A program made the translations under genes and the position numbers. From an uncultured Lachnospiraceae bacterium (GTDB taxonomy: Bacteria > Bacillota > Clostridia > Lachnospirales > Lachnospiraceae), in NCBI GenBank assembly GCA_910588285.1, contig CAJUQB010000053.1, positions 1 through 36,125 of the forward strand: a stretch of DNA of 36,125 bases, given 5' to 3'. How positions within the stretch are numbered: the first letter of the stretch is position 1; each line of letters begins with the position of its first letter. Below the pieces are notes generated by a model. The model worked only from the letters and a program-made list of their open reading frames with translations, was not told the DNA's origin and did no database searches. This document shows positions 7,731 to 15,719 of this stretch, piece after piece.

Positions 7731-8773
7731 TTGTCACCTCCCTGATTCAGAGTTTCCTTGATCTCCTCCACTGCCTGGTTCATCTTGTTCAGAGTTGCTG
7801 AAATAGAGATGAATTCGGGACATCTGTGGGTGCAGCGTCCGCATCCTACGCACATGTGGGAGTCGCCGAAACGCGCCTTGTAATCATGGAACTTGTGCAT
7901 CATTTTGTAACGCATACGGGCTGCGGCAGTAGCGCGGAATTCCTTCTGCTGGGCCATCTGGTCAAAGCCTGCGATCTGGCAGGAGGCAGTTACCCTGCGG
8001 CGCTCGCCCACCTCAGGATTGTCTCCGTAAATGATATCCCGGGTGGTGAAGCAGGTGCAGGTGGAGCAGGCAACCGTACAGCTGCCGCAGGAAATACACC
8101 GTGCATTGTACTCATCCCACATGCTGTGGCTCTTCAGCGCCTGGCGGACCCTCTGGTCGGACAGGTCGGGAAGCGTTACCTCCAGCTGGTTTTTCTCCAC
8201 GAATTCCGGTTCGTAATCCTGGCTGGCTGCATCGGAGAAATATTTTTCAAAGGAATCCTCAGCCACCTTCACCAGAATGCCGTCCTCGCTGAAACGGAAC
8301 GCAAGGGAATAGTTGTCGGTTTTGTTGGTGTTCATGGATACGCAGAAGCAGGTGTCGTCTCCGCCGTTGCATTCCATCAGGGCGAATTTTACCCGCTCCA
8401 GCATCCGCTTGTAGTAAAAGTCCTCATATCCGCCATTCTGCAGATAAATCTTCTCCTGTACCTTCTGGGCTGCAATGTCGCAGGGGCGGGCGAAGATCAG
8501 GATAGGCTTCTCGGAAGCCTTGCTGGCGCGATACTCATCCTCTGTAAAATAGAAGATGGCCTGCTGGACAGGTGTCAGCACCTCCTTGGCCGGATAGTCC
8601 GACTTTACCTGCCAGACGATTTCGTCCACGCTGCTGATGCGGTCATACTGGATTGTGTCAGTCCCGGAATAGCGCCCTGCGTTCAGATGACGCTTCGGCG
8701 CGTAGATCTGATACTCTTCTGCCAGCTTTTCAAAGACAGCCTGGGCATTTTCCCATGTTAATTGAAAACCCAT
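7727..8773 (-). CDS. asrA: Anaerobic sulfite reductase subunit A (ferredoxin subunit)
   Basis: Electron-transfer subunit of AsrABC and first gene of the operon. The 348-residue protein has an N-terminal region of about 200 residues typical of the hydrogenase/sulfite-reductase beta-type subunits (ILIFARPCDIAA near 91-102) and two [4Fe-4S] motifs: C226/C229/C232/C236 (CISCGSCTVAC, followed by the extra cysteines of STCTC) and C308/C311/C314/C318 (CVGCGRCTHRC). The ATG at 8773 has AAGGAGGTACAAG directly upstream. The stop overlaps the asrB start. A promoter-like region with a 9-bp inverted repeat lies upstream (8812-8860). Confidence 0.96.
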   Translation of the reverse strand: MGFQLTWENAQAVFEKLAEEYQIYAPKRHLNAGRYSGTDTIQYDRISSVDEIVWQVKSDYPAKEVLTPVQQAIFYFTEDEYRASKASEKPILIFARPCDIAAQKVQEKIYLQNGGYEDFYYKRMLERVKFALMECNGGDDTCFCVSMNTNKTDNYSLAFRFSEDGILVKVAEDSFEKYFSDAASQDYEPEFVEKNQLEVTLPDLSDQRVRQALKSHSMWDEYNARCISCGSCTVACSTCTCFTTRDIIYGDNPEVGERRRVTASCQIAGFDQMAQQKEFRATAAARMRYKMMHKFHDYKARFGDSHMCVGCGRCTHRCPEFISISATLNKMNQAVEEIKETLNQGGDK

Positions 8774-8811
8774 TCTTGTACCTCCTTTGTAATGTTATAA
8801 CGTTTTATTTC

Positions 8812-8860
8812 AGGATATCATCTATAAACTACTTTTGTAAAGAAAAAATGTGTTTATAGA
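8812..8860 (-). promoter_or_regulatory. asrABC promoter with inverted-repeat operator
   Basis: On the minus strand, TTTACA (8841-8836), 18-base spacer, TATCCT (8817-8812). A perfect 9-bp inverted repeat, TCTATAAAC (8821-8829) and GTTTATAGA (8852-8860) on the plus strand, brackets the -35, centred near -35 relative to the inferred start. It looks like a regulator site; the regulator is not identified. A second near-palindrome AATGTTATAACGTT (8791-8804) lies in the leader. Confidence 0.5.
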
Positions 8861-8954
8861 CATATTATATTTTATTATAATATTTTTTGCGGAAAAGAGG
8901 TGTAGTCCAGGCTTCATTCTCGACTTTTTTATGGCGCTGCCGGATTCTTTGTTA

Positions 8955-8983
8955 TTGGCTTTTTGCCTGCCGGATGGTATAAT
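8955..8983 (+). promoter_or_regulatory. Promoter of the small gene at 9014
   Basis: TTGGCT (8955-8960), 17-base spacer, TATAAT (8978-8983), 30 bases before the start codon. It is a good vegetative promoter, diverging from the asr operon. Confidence 0.8.
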
Positions 8984-9013
8984 AGGTCAAAAAAGGAGAA
9001 CAGGAGGAGAATC

Positions 9014-9337
9014 ATGACAAAGGTTAAGGTGGAACCTGGCATCTGCGGCTTTACTACGATTATAACCGCAGATACCAATGAGGATGAGGAGGCAGTGGTA
9101 AAGGTATCGTCCGGCTGCGAGACCATCAAGCAAATGATGGAGGCCCTGGGAGATACCTATGATGCCATTGAGCTGTGCCTGGCAAAGCCCGGAGCCGGTA
9201 TCTTTTACGACTATGCCAAGGCACATTTTCCAGTACATGCCGCCTGCCCGGTGATTAACGGGATTTTGAAATGTGTGGAGGCGGAAGGACAGCTGGCCTT
9301 AAAAAAGGATGCGTCCATCACATTTCTCGAGGAGTAA
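9014..9337 (+). CDS. Small conserved protein, DUF6951-like
   Basis: A 107-residue cytoplasmic protein with no signal peptide or membrane segment. It opens with VEPGICGFTTIITAD and carries further cysteines in SGCETIK, ELCLAK, HAACPV and ILKCVE, so it could bind metal or an iron-sulfur cluster. I recognise it as a small conserved anaerobe family, probably the one labelled DUF6951, whose function is not known to me; the family name is from memory and uncertain. The ATG at 9014 has AGGAGGAG upstream; an upstream in-frame extension to 8963 lies in front of the promoter's -10 box and is rejected. It diverges from asrABC and has its own promoter and terminator. Confidence 0.8.
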   Translation: MTKVKVEPGICGFTTIITADTNEDEEAVVKVSSGCETIKQMMEALGDTYDAIELCLAKPGAGIFYDYAKAHFPVHAACPVINGILKCVEAEGQLALKKDASITFLEE

Positions 9338-9344
9338 GGCTTTG

Positions 9345-9374
9345 CAGCCCGGAATTTTCCGGGCTGTATTTTTT
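9345..9374 (+). terminator. Terminator of the small gene
   Basis: Stem CAGCCCGGAA (9345-9354)/TTCCGGGCTG (9357-9366) with a 2-base central gap, followed by a T-rich tail, starting 8 bases after the stop. Confidence 0.88.
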
Positions 9375-9376
9375 AT

Positions 9377-9510
9377 GATATAGGAAATTCCTCCGGATTT
9401 CCTATATCAATAAAAAGCCCTCCGGGCGGGATGCGCACCTCGCGGAGGTGAAATTAGCCGTGAACGGCACCGCTCGGGCGCGAAGAATGCGCAGAGCGCA
9501 TTCTTTTTTT
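9377..9510. repeat. Intergenic multi-hairpin element
   Basis: Four consecutive hairpins: a perfect 12-bp pair GATATAGGAAAT (9377-9388)/ATTTCCTATATC (9397-9408); CACCTC-GCG-GAGGTG (about 9436-9450); GCCGTGAACGGC (about 9458-9469); and GAATGCGC (9485-9492)/GCGCATTC (9496-9503) followed by seven T residues (9504-9510), itself a strong terminator shape. Together with the preceding terminator and the following promoter it fills most of the 348-base gap 9338-9685. It looks like a mobile or dispersed intergenic repeat, but only this copy is in the window. Confidence 0.6.
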
Positions 9511-9594
9511 AGGAAAGTCCATCCTGTGAAACAAAAACGCTCCGCTAAAAAACAGGTACCGCACTGGGAGGGGAGCCTTTAAAAAGAAATAATT

Positions 9595-9638
9595 TGTAGC
9601 TTATGCTACACCGGAAAATGACACAGTTCGAGTATAAT
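9595..9638 (+). promoter_or_regulatory. Crp/Fnr-type operator and activator-dependent promoter of TRAP operon
   Basis: The dyad TGTAGC (9595-9600)/GCTACA (9605-9610) is separated by TTAT. A perfect TATAAT lies at 9633-9638 with no -35 match 17 bases upstream (ACCGGA). With a start near 9645 the dyad is centred at about -42, the class II activator position for Crp/Fnr proteins. A Crp/Fnr-family gene lies at the end of the same block (14914). Confidence 0.62.
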
Positions 9639-9685
9639 AATATCACAAAATATGGAAACAAAAATTAGAACAGGAGGGTGGTTTT

Positions 9686-10210
9686 ATGCGTGCTTTGGAA
9701 AAGGGCATCCGCTGCATTGCAAATTTTCTGGCATTCTTCTCCATCATATCCACGGCGGGGATGATGCTGATCTCCGTGGCGGATGTGATTATGCGCAAGA
9801 TATTCAATTCCCCCATTGTCGGAGCCTCGGAGCTGGTGACGATGCTGAATGTGGGAACGATCCTTGCGCTTGGCCTGGGATGTCTGGCGGGAGATAACAT
9901 TTCCGTGGATTTTGTGATGAACAAATTCCCCAAAAAGCTCCAGCATGTGGTGCAGATCATGATTAATCTTATCACGATTGTCATTTTTGGTCTGATCATT
10001 TGGAGAGGGATTTTGGCGGCCATGGATTCCAAGAGCAAGAATTATGTATTTTCCATGTTAAAGGTTCCCCAGTGGCCATTTATTCTGGTTATGGTGTTAA
10101 GCTTTGTGGGAGGGATTCTGGCTGTGGTCTGGATGGAGATTCGGGAGATCGGCCTGCTGACCGGTAAGCTTCCGAAAGAGCTTGAAGAAGGAAAGGAGGG
10201 GGAAGGATGA
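9686..10210 (+). CDS. dctQ: TRAP transporter small permease (DctQ family)
   Basis: The small membrane subunit of a tripartite ATP-independent periplasmic transporter. The 174 residues form four hydrophobic segments (about 10-40, 50-70, 90-110, 130-155) and include the usual pattern ADVIMRKIFNSPIVGASELV near the first loop. The ATG at 9686 follows AGGAGGG by 7 bases. The stop overlaps the next start as ATGA, so the two permeases are translationally coupled. It is the first gene of an operon that includes a ferredoxin and a flavoprotein, which suggests that the transported substrate feeds that redox pair. A charged C-terminal tail ends the protein. Confidence 0.93.
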   Translation: MRALEKGIRCIANFLAFFSIISTAGMMLISVADVIMRKIFNSPIVGASELVTMLNVGTILALGLGCLAGDNISVDFVMNKFPKKLQHVVQIMINLITIVIFGLIIWRGILAAMDSKSKNYVFSMLKVPQWPFILVMVLSFVGGILAVVWMEIREIGLLTGKLPKELEEGKEGEG

Positions 10211-11505
10211 GTCCGGAATTACTGGGTGTATTAGGCATTCTTGTGCTCTTTGTATTCCTGATCCTCCGCATGTGGGTAGGCGTTGGCATGACCCTGGTGG
10301 GGATGCTGGGACTGATCCTGATCCGGGGAGGCACACAGGCCTTGACCGTGGTGGGGACCACACCCTTTACGACTGTGGCAAATTACAGCCTCACGGTAAT
10401 CCCCATGTTTGTGCTGATGGGACTGGTCATATCGGAATCCGGTATGGGCTCCGGGCTGTTTGGTACGGCCAATGCCTTTATCGGTCATCACCGGGGAGGC
10501 CTTGCCTCAGCCACAGTGGTGGCCTCCGGCCTGCTTGGGGCCATCACAGGCTCCCATATGGCAGGGACAATCATTATGAGCAAGATTGCGCTGCCGGAAA
10601 TGCGCCGCTACCGGTACAACGATGAGCTGGCCTGCGGCTCCATTGCCGGCGGAGCGCCTCTGGCCATTATCATTCCCCCCAGTATCCCCATGATTATGTA
10701 CGGGATCCTGGCGGAGGAGAACATTGGCAAGCTGTTTATGGCAGGCGTGGTGCCTGGGATTATCCTGGTGGTGATCTTTGTGGTGATGATCTCTGTGATC
10801 TCCCGGATCAAGCCGGATTACGGCCCTGCCGGAGAGAAGGCAGGCTGGAAGGAGCGCATCGCTTCCTTCCGGGGCGTATGGCCCATGGTAGTGCTGTTCC
10901 TCCTTGTGCTGGGCGGAATATACGGAGGCTGGTTTACCGTTACGGAATCCGGGGCGGTGGGAGCCTTTGGCGCATTGCTGATTGGCCTGCTTGCCCGGAA
11001 GCTGGATTTTAAGGGGATCATCCGCTGCTTTGTGAATACCGCGAAGCTCACCGGAACCATTTTGCTGATGATGATCGGGACCAATGTATTTATTGCGTTT
11101 ATTTCCATGAGCAAGCTGCCCTTCCTGCTCACCAAGACAGTGACCGGGCTGAATGTGCCTGTGGGTGTGATCCTGCTGCTGGTGGCGCTGATCTATATTA
11201 TCCTGGGAATGTTTATGCCGGATAATCCCATGATTATGCTGACCGTACCGATCCTGTACCCCATTATGGTGACGGGCCTTGGAATGAACGGCACCTGGTT
11301 TGGAATCTTTGTGGTGCTGATGACCGCATTGGGTTCCATCACGCCGCCTGTGGGCATGGTGGTATTCCTGCTGGGAGGCTTGAGTAAGGTGGATGTGGCC
11401 AGAATCTTCAAGGGTGTGATGCCCTTTGTGCTGGGGCTGGTGCTTTTGATCCTTCTGATCTGCATCTTCCCGGGGATTGTCACCTGGCTGCCGAATCTGA
11501 TGTAG
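10207..11505 (+). CDS. dctM: TRAP transporter large permease (DctM family)
   Basis: The ion-coupled transport subunit. The 432 residues have about 12 membrane segments and family-typical motifs: GSHMAGTIIMSKIALPEM, a conserved GGAPLAIIIPPSIPMIMYG segment around 155-172, and PDNPMIMLTVPILYPI in the C-terminal half. Length is typical of DctM. Translation starts within the small permease stop. The binding-protein gene starts 118 bases after this stop, and the spacer has weak hairpins (for example around 11551-11575) but no evident terminator. Substrate cannot be inferred; TRAP systems carry organic anions such as C4-dicarboxylates, sialic acid and sulfonates. Confidence 0.95.
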   Translation: MSPELLGVLGILVLFVFLILRMWVGVGMTLVGMLGLILIRGGTQALTVVGTTPFTTVANYSLTVIPMFVLMGLVISESGMGSGLFGTANAFIGHHRGGLASATVVASGLLGAITGSHMAGTIIMSKIALPEMRRYRYNDELACGSIAGGAPLAIIIPPSIPMIMYGILAEENIGKLFMAGVVPGIILVVIFVVMISVISRIKPDYGPAGEKAGWKERIASFRGVWPMVVLFLLVLGGIYGGWFTVTESGAVGAFGALLIGLLARKLDFKGIIRCFVNTAKLTGTILLMMIGTNVFIAFISMSKLPFLLTKTVTGLNVPVGVILLLVALIYIILGMFMPDNPMIMLTVPILYPIMVTGLGMNGTWFGIFVVLMTALGSITPPVGMVVFLLGGLSKVDVARIFKGVMPFVLGLVLLILLICIFPGIVTWLPNLM

Positions 11506-11623
11506 GTACATATATGCAGCCATGGTTTGGGGCAGCACGCAGCCGGCCCTGCTGGCGGGATATGGAACTGTAACAGTAACCGTGTAAGTATGAAATTGAA
11601 TGAAAATTTATGGAGGTAAGTTT

Positions 11624-12799
11624 ATGAAGAAGAAAATTGCTCTTTTACTGGCAAGTGTAATGGTGATGGGCGCCCTGGCGGCCTGCGGCGGGGAAGGCAA
11701 GGATACGCCTGCGTCAAATGACAAGAATCAGACCGGGGATCAGGCTCCGGCGGGAGACGAGGCTCCGGAGGGAGAGGAGAAGCCGGCAGAGGGCCAGACA
11801 CAGGCACCGGCCGGGGATGTGAACTGGGATGACATTGAGCCCATTGAGCTGATTGTATCTTCCACCAAAACGGAAGCGGCAGATGCAGCCCTTGTGGCAT
11901 TTACCGACCGCATCACGGAGCGGACCCAGGGCAAGGTAACCTTCTCATTTTTCTGGGGCGGCTCTCTGGTGAAGGCCAATGAGGTAGTAGATGCCCTTCA
12001 GGTGGGTACCTGCGATCTGGCACAGGTGAATTACTCTAATTTTGAGAATCTGTTCCCCATGAATTGCAATGTGCTGGCCGTTCCGTTTATGGGAATGACC
12101 ACAGGGACCACCGAGGTGTATGAGCAGCTTCTGGCAGCACATCCGGAGCTGCAGGCAGAGCTGGACAACAATGGCGTGCACCTGTGCGGCTACAGTATGA
12201 CGGCTCCCTATAACCTGTATATGGATTCTGATGCAGAGATCAGGAAGCCTGAGGATCTGTCCGGCAAGAAGGTGATCTGCCTGCAGATGAATGTCATGGA
12301 GTTTTTGACCAGCGTCAGCTGTGCTCCGGTACAGGCAGCCTTTTCTGATTTCTTTACCTCCATCCAGGGCGGCGTGGCTGACGGAATCATTACCCATGGC
12401 GGCGTGGTGAACATGCAGGGAATTACGGACGAGATCAGCCAGGAGATTATTTTTGGCGAGAACAGCGGACTTTATATGGAGACAGTGGCCTACTGCATGG
12501 GCAAGGACAAATGGGATTCTCTGCCGGCAGAGGTACAGCAGGTATTTATGGAGGAAGCAGAGCAGTTCCATTTGGATGACCAGGCAGTGCAGAACGGCCA
12601 TGATGCCATCCAGAGAAAGGCAGCCGAGGATGCAGGACATGATTACTATGTTCTGACAGAGGAAGAGGTGAAGGTCTGGAAGGATGCAATGGCTCCCTTT
12701 ATCCAGGATAAGCTTGACGAGATTGGCGCCCTGCCAGGCTGCGAGAAGTTCCAGGAGATTTATGAAGACGCCTTATCCATGATTGAGGCAGCAAAATAG
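11624..12799 (+). CDS. dctP: TRAP transporter substrate-binding lipoprotein (DctP family)
   Basis: The extracytoplasmic solute receptor, anchored as a lipoprotein (signal peptide ending LAAC with Cys21; 391 residues in total). A low-complexity Glu/Pro/Gly/Ala linker (about 22-65) precedes the DctP domain. Visible family features are FWGGSLVKANEVVDALQVGTCDLAQV near 108-135 (fragment), and the segment around SFLTSVSCAP and SDFFTSIQGGVADG at about 225-255, where the conserved substrate-binding arginine is expected; I do not see an evident arginine there, which would be unusual and suggests a divergent ligand mode. The ATG at 11624 follows GGAGGT; an ATG at 11600 has no site. It lies upstream of the redox pair by 36 bases. 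Confidence 0.93.
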   Translation: MKKKIALLLASVMVMGALAACGGEGKDTPASNDKNQTGDQAPAGDEAPEGEEKPAEGQTQAPAGDVNWDDIEPIELIVSSTKTEAADAALVAFTDRITERTQGKVTFSFFWGGSLVKANEVVDALQVGTCDLAQVNYSNFENLFPMNCNVLAVPFMGMTTGTTEVYEQLLAAHPELQAELDNNGVHLCGYSMTAPYNLYMDSDAEIRKPEDLSGKKVICLQMNVMEFLTSVSCAPVQAAFSDFFTSIQGGVADGIITHGGVVNMQGITDEISQEIIFGENSGLYMETVAYCMGKDKWDSLPAEVQQVFMEEAEQFHLDDQAVQNGHDAIQRKAAEDAGHDYYVLTEEEVKVWKDAMAPFIQDKLDEIGALPGCEKFQEIYEDALSMIEAAK

Positions 12800-12835
12800 G
12801 ATTCAATTGATTGGATCGTACAGGAGGAATCATTT

Positions 12836-13081
12836 ATGCCACCGATTATCAATGAAAAAAAGTGCGTGAAATGCGGCTACTGTGCCACGATCTGTCCACT
12901 GGACGTCTTATATCTGGACAAAAGAGAGCCGGAAAAGAGGCTGGCGGTACGCTATCCGGATGAGTGCTGGCACTGCAGGGCCTGTGAGAAGGATTGTCCC
13001 AAGGGGGCTATTACCATGCGTTATCCATTGTCTCATTATATGCTTCACTACAAACCGGACAAAGGAGGTGGGGAAGAATGA
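12836..13081 (+). CDS. Minimal two-[4Fe-4S] ferredoxin, AprB-like
   Basis: An 81-residue electron carrier with two [4Fe-4S] motifs: C10/C13/C16/C20 (CVKCGYCATIC) and C44/C47/C50/C54 (CWHCRACEKDC), separated by a 23-residue loop. It resembles the cluster domain of the APS reductase beta subunit (AprB) but lacks the long C-terminal tail with which AprB wraps around AprA. The ATG at 12836 follows AGGAGGAATC. The stop overlaps the flavoprotein start as ATGA, a sign that the two form a complex. It probably delivers electrons to the flavoprotein FAD. Confidence 0.92.
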   Translation: MPPIINEKKCVKCGYCATICPLDVLYLDKREPEKRLAVRYPDECWHCRACEKDCPKGAITMRYPLSHYMLHYKPDKGGGEE

Positions 13082-14742
13082 AGCGTTATACCTGTGAATT
13101 TTTGGTTGTAGGCGGAGGCGTGGGCGGCCTGATGGCAGCCATCACAGCCGGGAAGAACGGCGTGGATGTTATTGTTGCCGAGAAGGCGGATACACGCCGT
13201 TCCGGCAGCGGCGCCAATGGGAATGACCATTACCACTGCTATATTCCCCAGTGTCATGGAGATGATATCGGCCGTGTCAGGAGAGAGATTGGAGCATCCT
13301 TTGACGCAGGTCCCTGGGTGGATTCCAGTATGACGGATGTGTGGATCAACAGAAGCTTTGAGATTATTCAGATGTGGGAATCCATTGGCATCCGTATGCG
13401 CCCAACTGGCGAGTACCGTTTTGAAGGGCACGGGATGCCGGGCTTTCAGCTGTATAACCTGAAATTTGACGGCAAGAACCAGAAGCCGGCATTGACGGCA
13501 GAGGCCAAGAAGCAGGGGGCCAGGATCTTAAACCGCGTAGTGGTCAATGAGCTTTTGACCAACGAGGAGGGGCGGATCATCGGCGCTGTGGGCATTGACA
13601 TCAACGAGGAGGAGCCGGAGCTGGTGGTATTTCAGACGAAAGCCGTGCTTCTTGCCACCGGTATGGTGTCCCGGATGTATCCCAGCATTACGCCGGCCTA
13701 TATGTTCAATACGCCCTGCTGCCCGGCCACTACAGGCAGCGGCCAGGCGATGGCTTACCGTGCCGGGGCCAGACTGGTGAATATGGATATGTTAAACGGC
13801 CATGCAGGACCAAAATATTTTGCCAGGGGCGGGAAGGGAACCTGGATTGGGATCTCTACGGATATTCATGGAAAGCCCTTCACCCCTTATGGCAATCAGC
13901 CCTCCCGGGCTACCGGTGATGTGACGGCAGACGTATGGCCTACCTGTTACCATGACCGCATGAAGGCGGGGCAGGGCCCCACCTATATGAACTGCACAGA
14001 GACGCCGGCAGAGGATCTGGATTATATGCTCCATGAGGCCATGGTCAGTGAAGGAATTGATTCTATCACGGATTATACAGAGCAGAGAGGGATCGATCTG
14101 TCCAAGGAGATGGTGGAATTCGGAACCTATCCCATCATGATGGGACAGAGAGGAATCGAGTGCGATGAACATGCAAGAACCAGTGTAGAAGGATTGTATG
14201 CAGCCGGAAACTGCGTGGGCAATGTAAACGGCAGCCTCTCGGGAGCAGCAGCCTTTGGCCTGGTAGCCGGGGAGAACGCGGCGGAATATGTGAAGACTGT
14301 GGAGCAGGAGGATGTGACGGGCCATCCTCTGATCAGGGAAAAGGAGGCCCTCTACGAAATGCTGATGGGCAGGCGTCCGGGAGCCCACTGGAAGGAAGCC
14401 CTGTCTACGCTGCAGAATCTGATGAACGAATATGCCGGCATTGATATCCAGAATGAGAATATGCTGAAAGCAGGCTACACCTATGTACAGCAGCTGAAGG
14501 CGGACAGCTTAAAGGAGCTGGGCTGTGCCAATTCCCACGAGCTGATGCGTACCCTGGAGGTTTTTGACATGATGGATGTGGCGGAGCCCATCTTCTTGTG
14601 CTGTGAGAACCGCAAGGAGACCAGAGGCCCCCATGTGCGCAGCGACTATGCGTTTACCAACATCCTTCTGAACAATATGTTCCAGACCATTGTGCGGGAT
14701 CGGGAGGGCAGGGTACACATGGATTACCGCAGGAAGCATTAA
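13078..14742 (+). CDS. FAD-dependent reductase, AprA/fumarate reductase flavoprotein family
   Basis: A 554-residue cytoplasmic flavoprotein. The N-terminus has a dinucleotide fold (LVVGGGVGGLMAA, about 9-21, then an acidic strand end VIVAEKAD) and a family FAD segment RRSGSGANGNDHYHCY. A C-terminal FAD contact is GLYAAGNCVGNVNGSLSG. The paired short ferredoxin and the arrangement GTYPIMMGQRGIECDEHART resemble adenylylsulfate reductase alpha and related fumarate reductase-type proteins. No signal peptide is present. The ATG at 13078 follows AAAGGAGGTGGGG; the in-frame extension to 12994 would overlap the ferredoxin gene widely and is rejected. No sulfate adenylyltransferase gene is in the window, so a true APS reductase role is not supported. 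Reduction or oxidation of the TRAP-imported compound is more likely. Confidence 0.87.
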   Translation: MKRYTCEFLVVGGGVGGLMAAITAGKNGVDVIVAEKADTRRSGSGANGNDHYHCYIPQCHGDDIGRVRREIGASFDAGPWVDSSMTDVWINRSFEIIQMWESIGIRMRPTGEYRFEGHGMPGFQLYNLKFDGKNQKPALTAEAKKQGARILNRVVVNELLTNEEGRIIGAVGIDINEEEPELVVFQTKAVLLATGMVSRMYPSITPAYMFNTPCCPATTGSGQAMAYRAGARLVNMDMLNGHAGPKYFARGGKGTWIGISTDIHGKPFTPYGNQPSRATGDVTADVWPTCYHDRMKAGQGPTYMNCTETPAEDLDYMLHEAMVSEGIDSITDYTEQRGIDLSKEMVEFGTYPIMMGQRGIECDEHARTSVEGLYAAGNCVGNVNGSLSGAAAFGLVAGENAAEYVKTVEQEDVTGHPLIREKEALYEMLMGRRPGAHWKEALSTLQNLMNEYAGIDIQNENMLKAGYTYVQQLKADSLKELGCANSHELMRTLEVFDMMDVAEPIFLCCENRKETRGPHVRSDYAFTNILLNNMFQTIVRDREGRVHMDYRRKH

Positions 14743-14774
14743 TTTTGCCTGCCGCATAATACCTGAGATTTAGG

Positions 14775-14800
14775 GGAGGAGCCGCCCTGGCTCCTCCTTT
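14775..14800 (+). terminator. Terminator after TRAP/redox operon
   Basis: A 9-bp stem GGAGGAGCC (14775-14783)/GGCTCCTCC (14789-14797) with loop GCCCT, followed by a short TTT. The short T-run suggests leaky termination. Confidence 0.6.
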
Positions 14801-14913
14801 GCCATTCCATGATTTTTTGTGAGGATTTTCTTTCTGTATGCTTTATACGGTATGAATTGCGAAGAAAAATATGATAAAATAAAAATACAGATCATGGGAA
14901 AGCGGGGGAGGTT

Positions 14914-15588
14914 ATGAGAAATTGTGAGGTAAAGATAGATCCGGATTTTCTGGCAAAATATCCGGTGGTGACCTTTGAGCGGGGGGCCATCCTGTTTCAG
15001 AAGGGGAAGGAATTGAAATATATCTATTACCTGACCGAGGGAATCTGCGCAGGGATGGATCTGATGGTCAATGGCTCCCATGTATTCCCGCTCTTTTACC
15101 ATGAGGGGGAATTCATGGGGGTGGCCAAGGAGCTTTTGATGACCGGGAGCAATATTCCCATGGGGAACTGTGTGGCCAAGACCAAGGCAACGGCGTACAA
15201 GGTTCCGGTGGAGGATTTTCGGATTTATATCCGTCAGTATCCGGAGGTCTACCAGGAGGTGGCCAAGAGTGTGATCAATTCCCAGCATGAAATGCTTCAT
15301 ATTGCCCATATGAGGATCCGCGGGAACTCGGTGGCCATTGTCTGCAACTGTCTGGCGGCCCTGATGCGGCCTCTGTGGAGGGACAAGAAGGATTATTATG
15401 TTCCCAGTGTTTTTACCATTACGGATATCAGCGCGAATATCCAGCTGCACCGGGTGACTGTTTCAAGGATTATGAAGCGGCTGACAGAGGCAGGAATTAT
15501 CGAGAAAAAATCCTATGGCTGGAAGATTTTAAATGCAAATCTCCTGGAGGAGTATGCCTCCGGGGAGAAATTATTTGAGTATGAGTAG
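14914..15588 (+). CDS. Crp/Fnr-family transcriptional regulator
   Basis: A 224-residue DNA-binding protein. A cyclic-nucleotide-binding-like beta barrel covers about 15-120 (FERGAILFQKGKELKYIYYLTEG) and is followed by a dimer helix. A winged helix-turn-helix lies at about 150-215 (FTITDISANIQLHRVTVSRI, then MKRLTEAGIIEKK). There is no FNR-type N-terminal four-cysteine set (only Cys4 near the N-terminus), so direct oxygen sensing by a cluster is not expected; the ligand is unknown. The ATG at 14914 follows GGGGGAGG. It lies 171 bases after the flavoprotein gene, with a weak terminator between. A matching dyad sits before the TRAP operon, so it probably activates that operon. Confidence 0.9.
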   Translation: MRNCEVKIDPDFLAKYPVVTFERGAILFQKGKELKYIYYLTEGICAGMDLMVNGSHVFPLFYHEGEFMGVAKELLMTGSNIPMGNCVAKTKATAYKVPVEDFRIYIRQYPEVYQEVAKSVINSQHEMLHIAHMRIRGNSVAIVCNCLAALMRPLWRDKKDYYVPSVFTITDISANIQLHRVTVSRIMKRLTEAGIIEKKSYGWKILNANLLEEYASGEKLFEYE

Positions 15589-15613
15589 GAGGGATCCCCG
15601 GGGATTCCTCTTT
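15588..15613 (+). terminator. Terminator after Crp/Fnr gene
   Basis: Stem GAGGGATCCCC/GGGGATTCCTC with one mismatch, directly after the stop, followed by TTTCTGTT. The T-run is moderate. Confidence 0.6.
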
Positions 15614-15719
15614 CTGTTATGGAGCATTTTGATCCGGCCGGAATGCTGCAGTCATTGCCGGAGCGGATGATAGAAGGAAGTGAAGAGGAGAAGCTATGGA
15701 ATCCTGTCAGGCAGGAGGG

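Noticed and set aside
13078..14742. True dissimilatory APS reductase
   Set aside because: The beta subunit lacks the AprB tail and no Sat, QmoABC or pyrophosphatase genes are in the window.
14914..15588. Oxygen-sensing FNR
   Set aside because: The four N-terminal cysteines for the cluster are absent.
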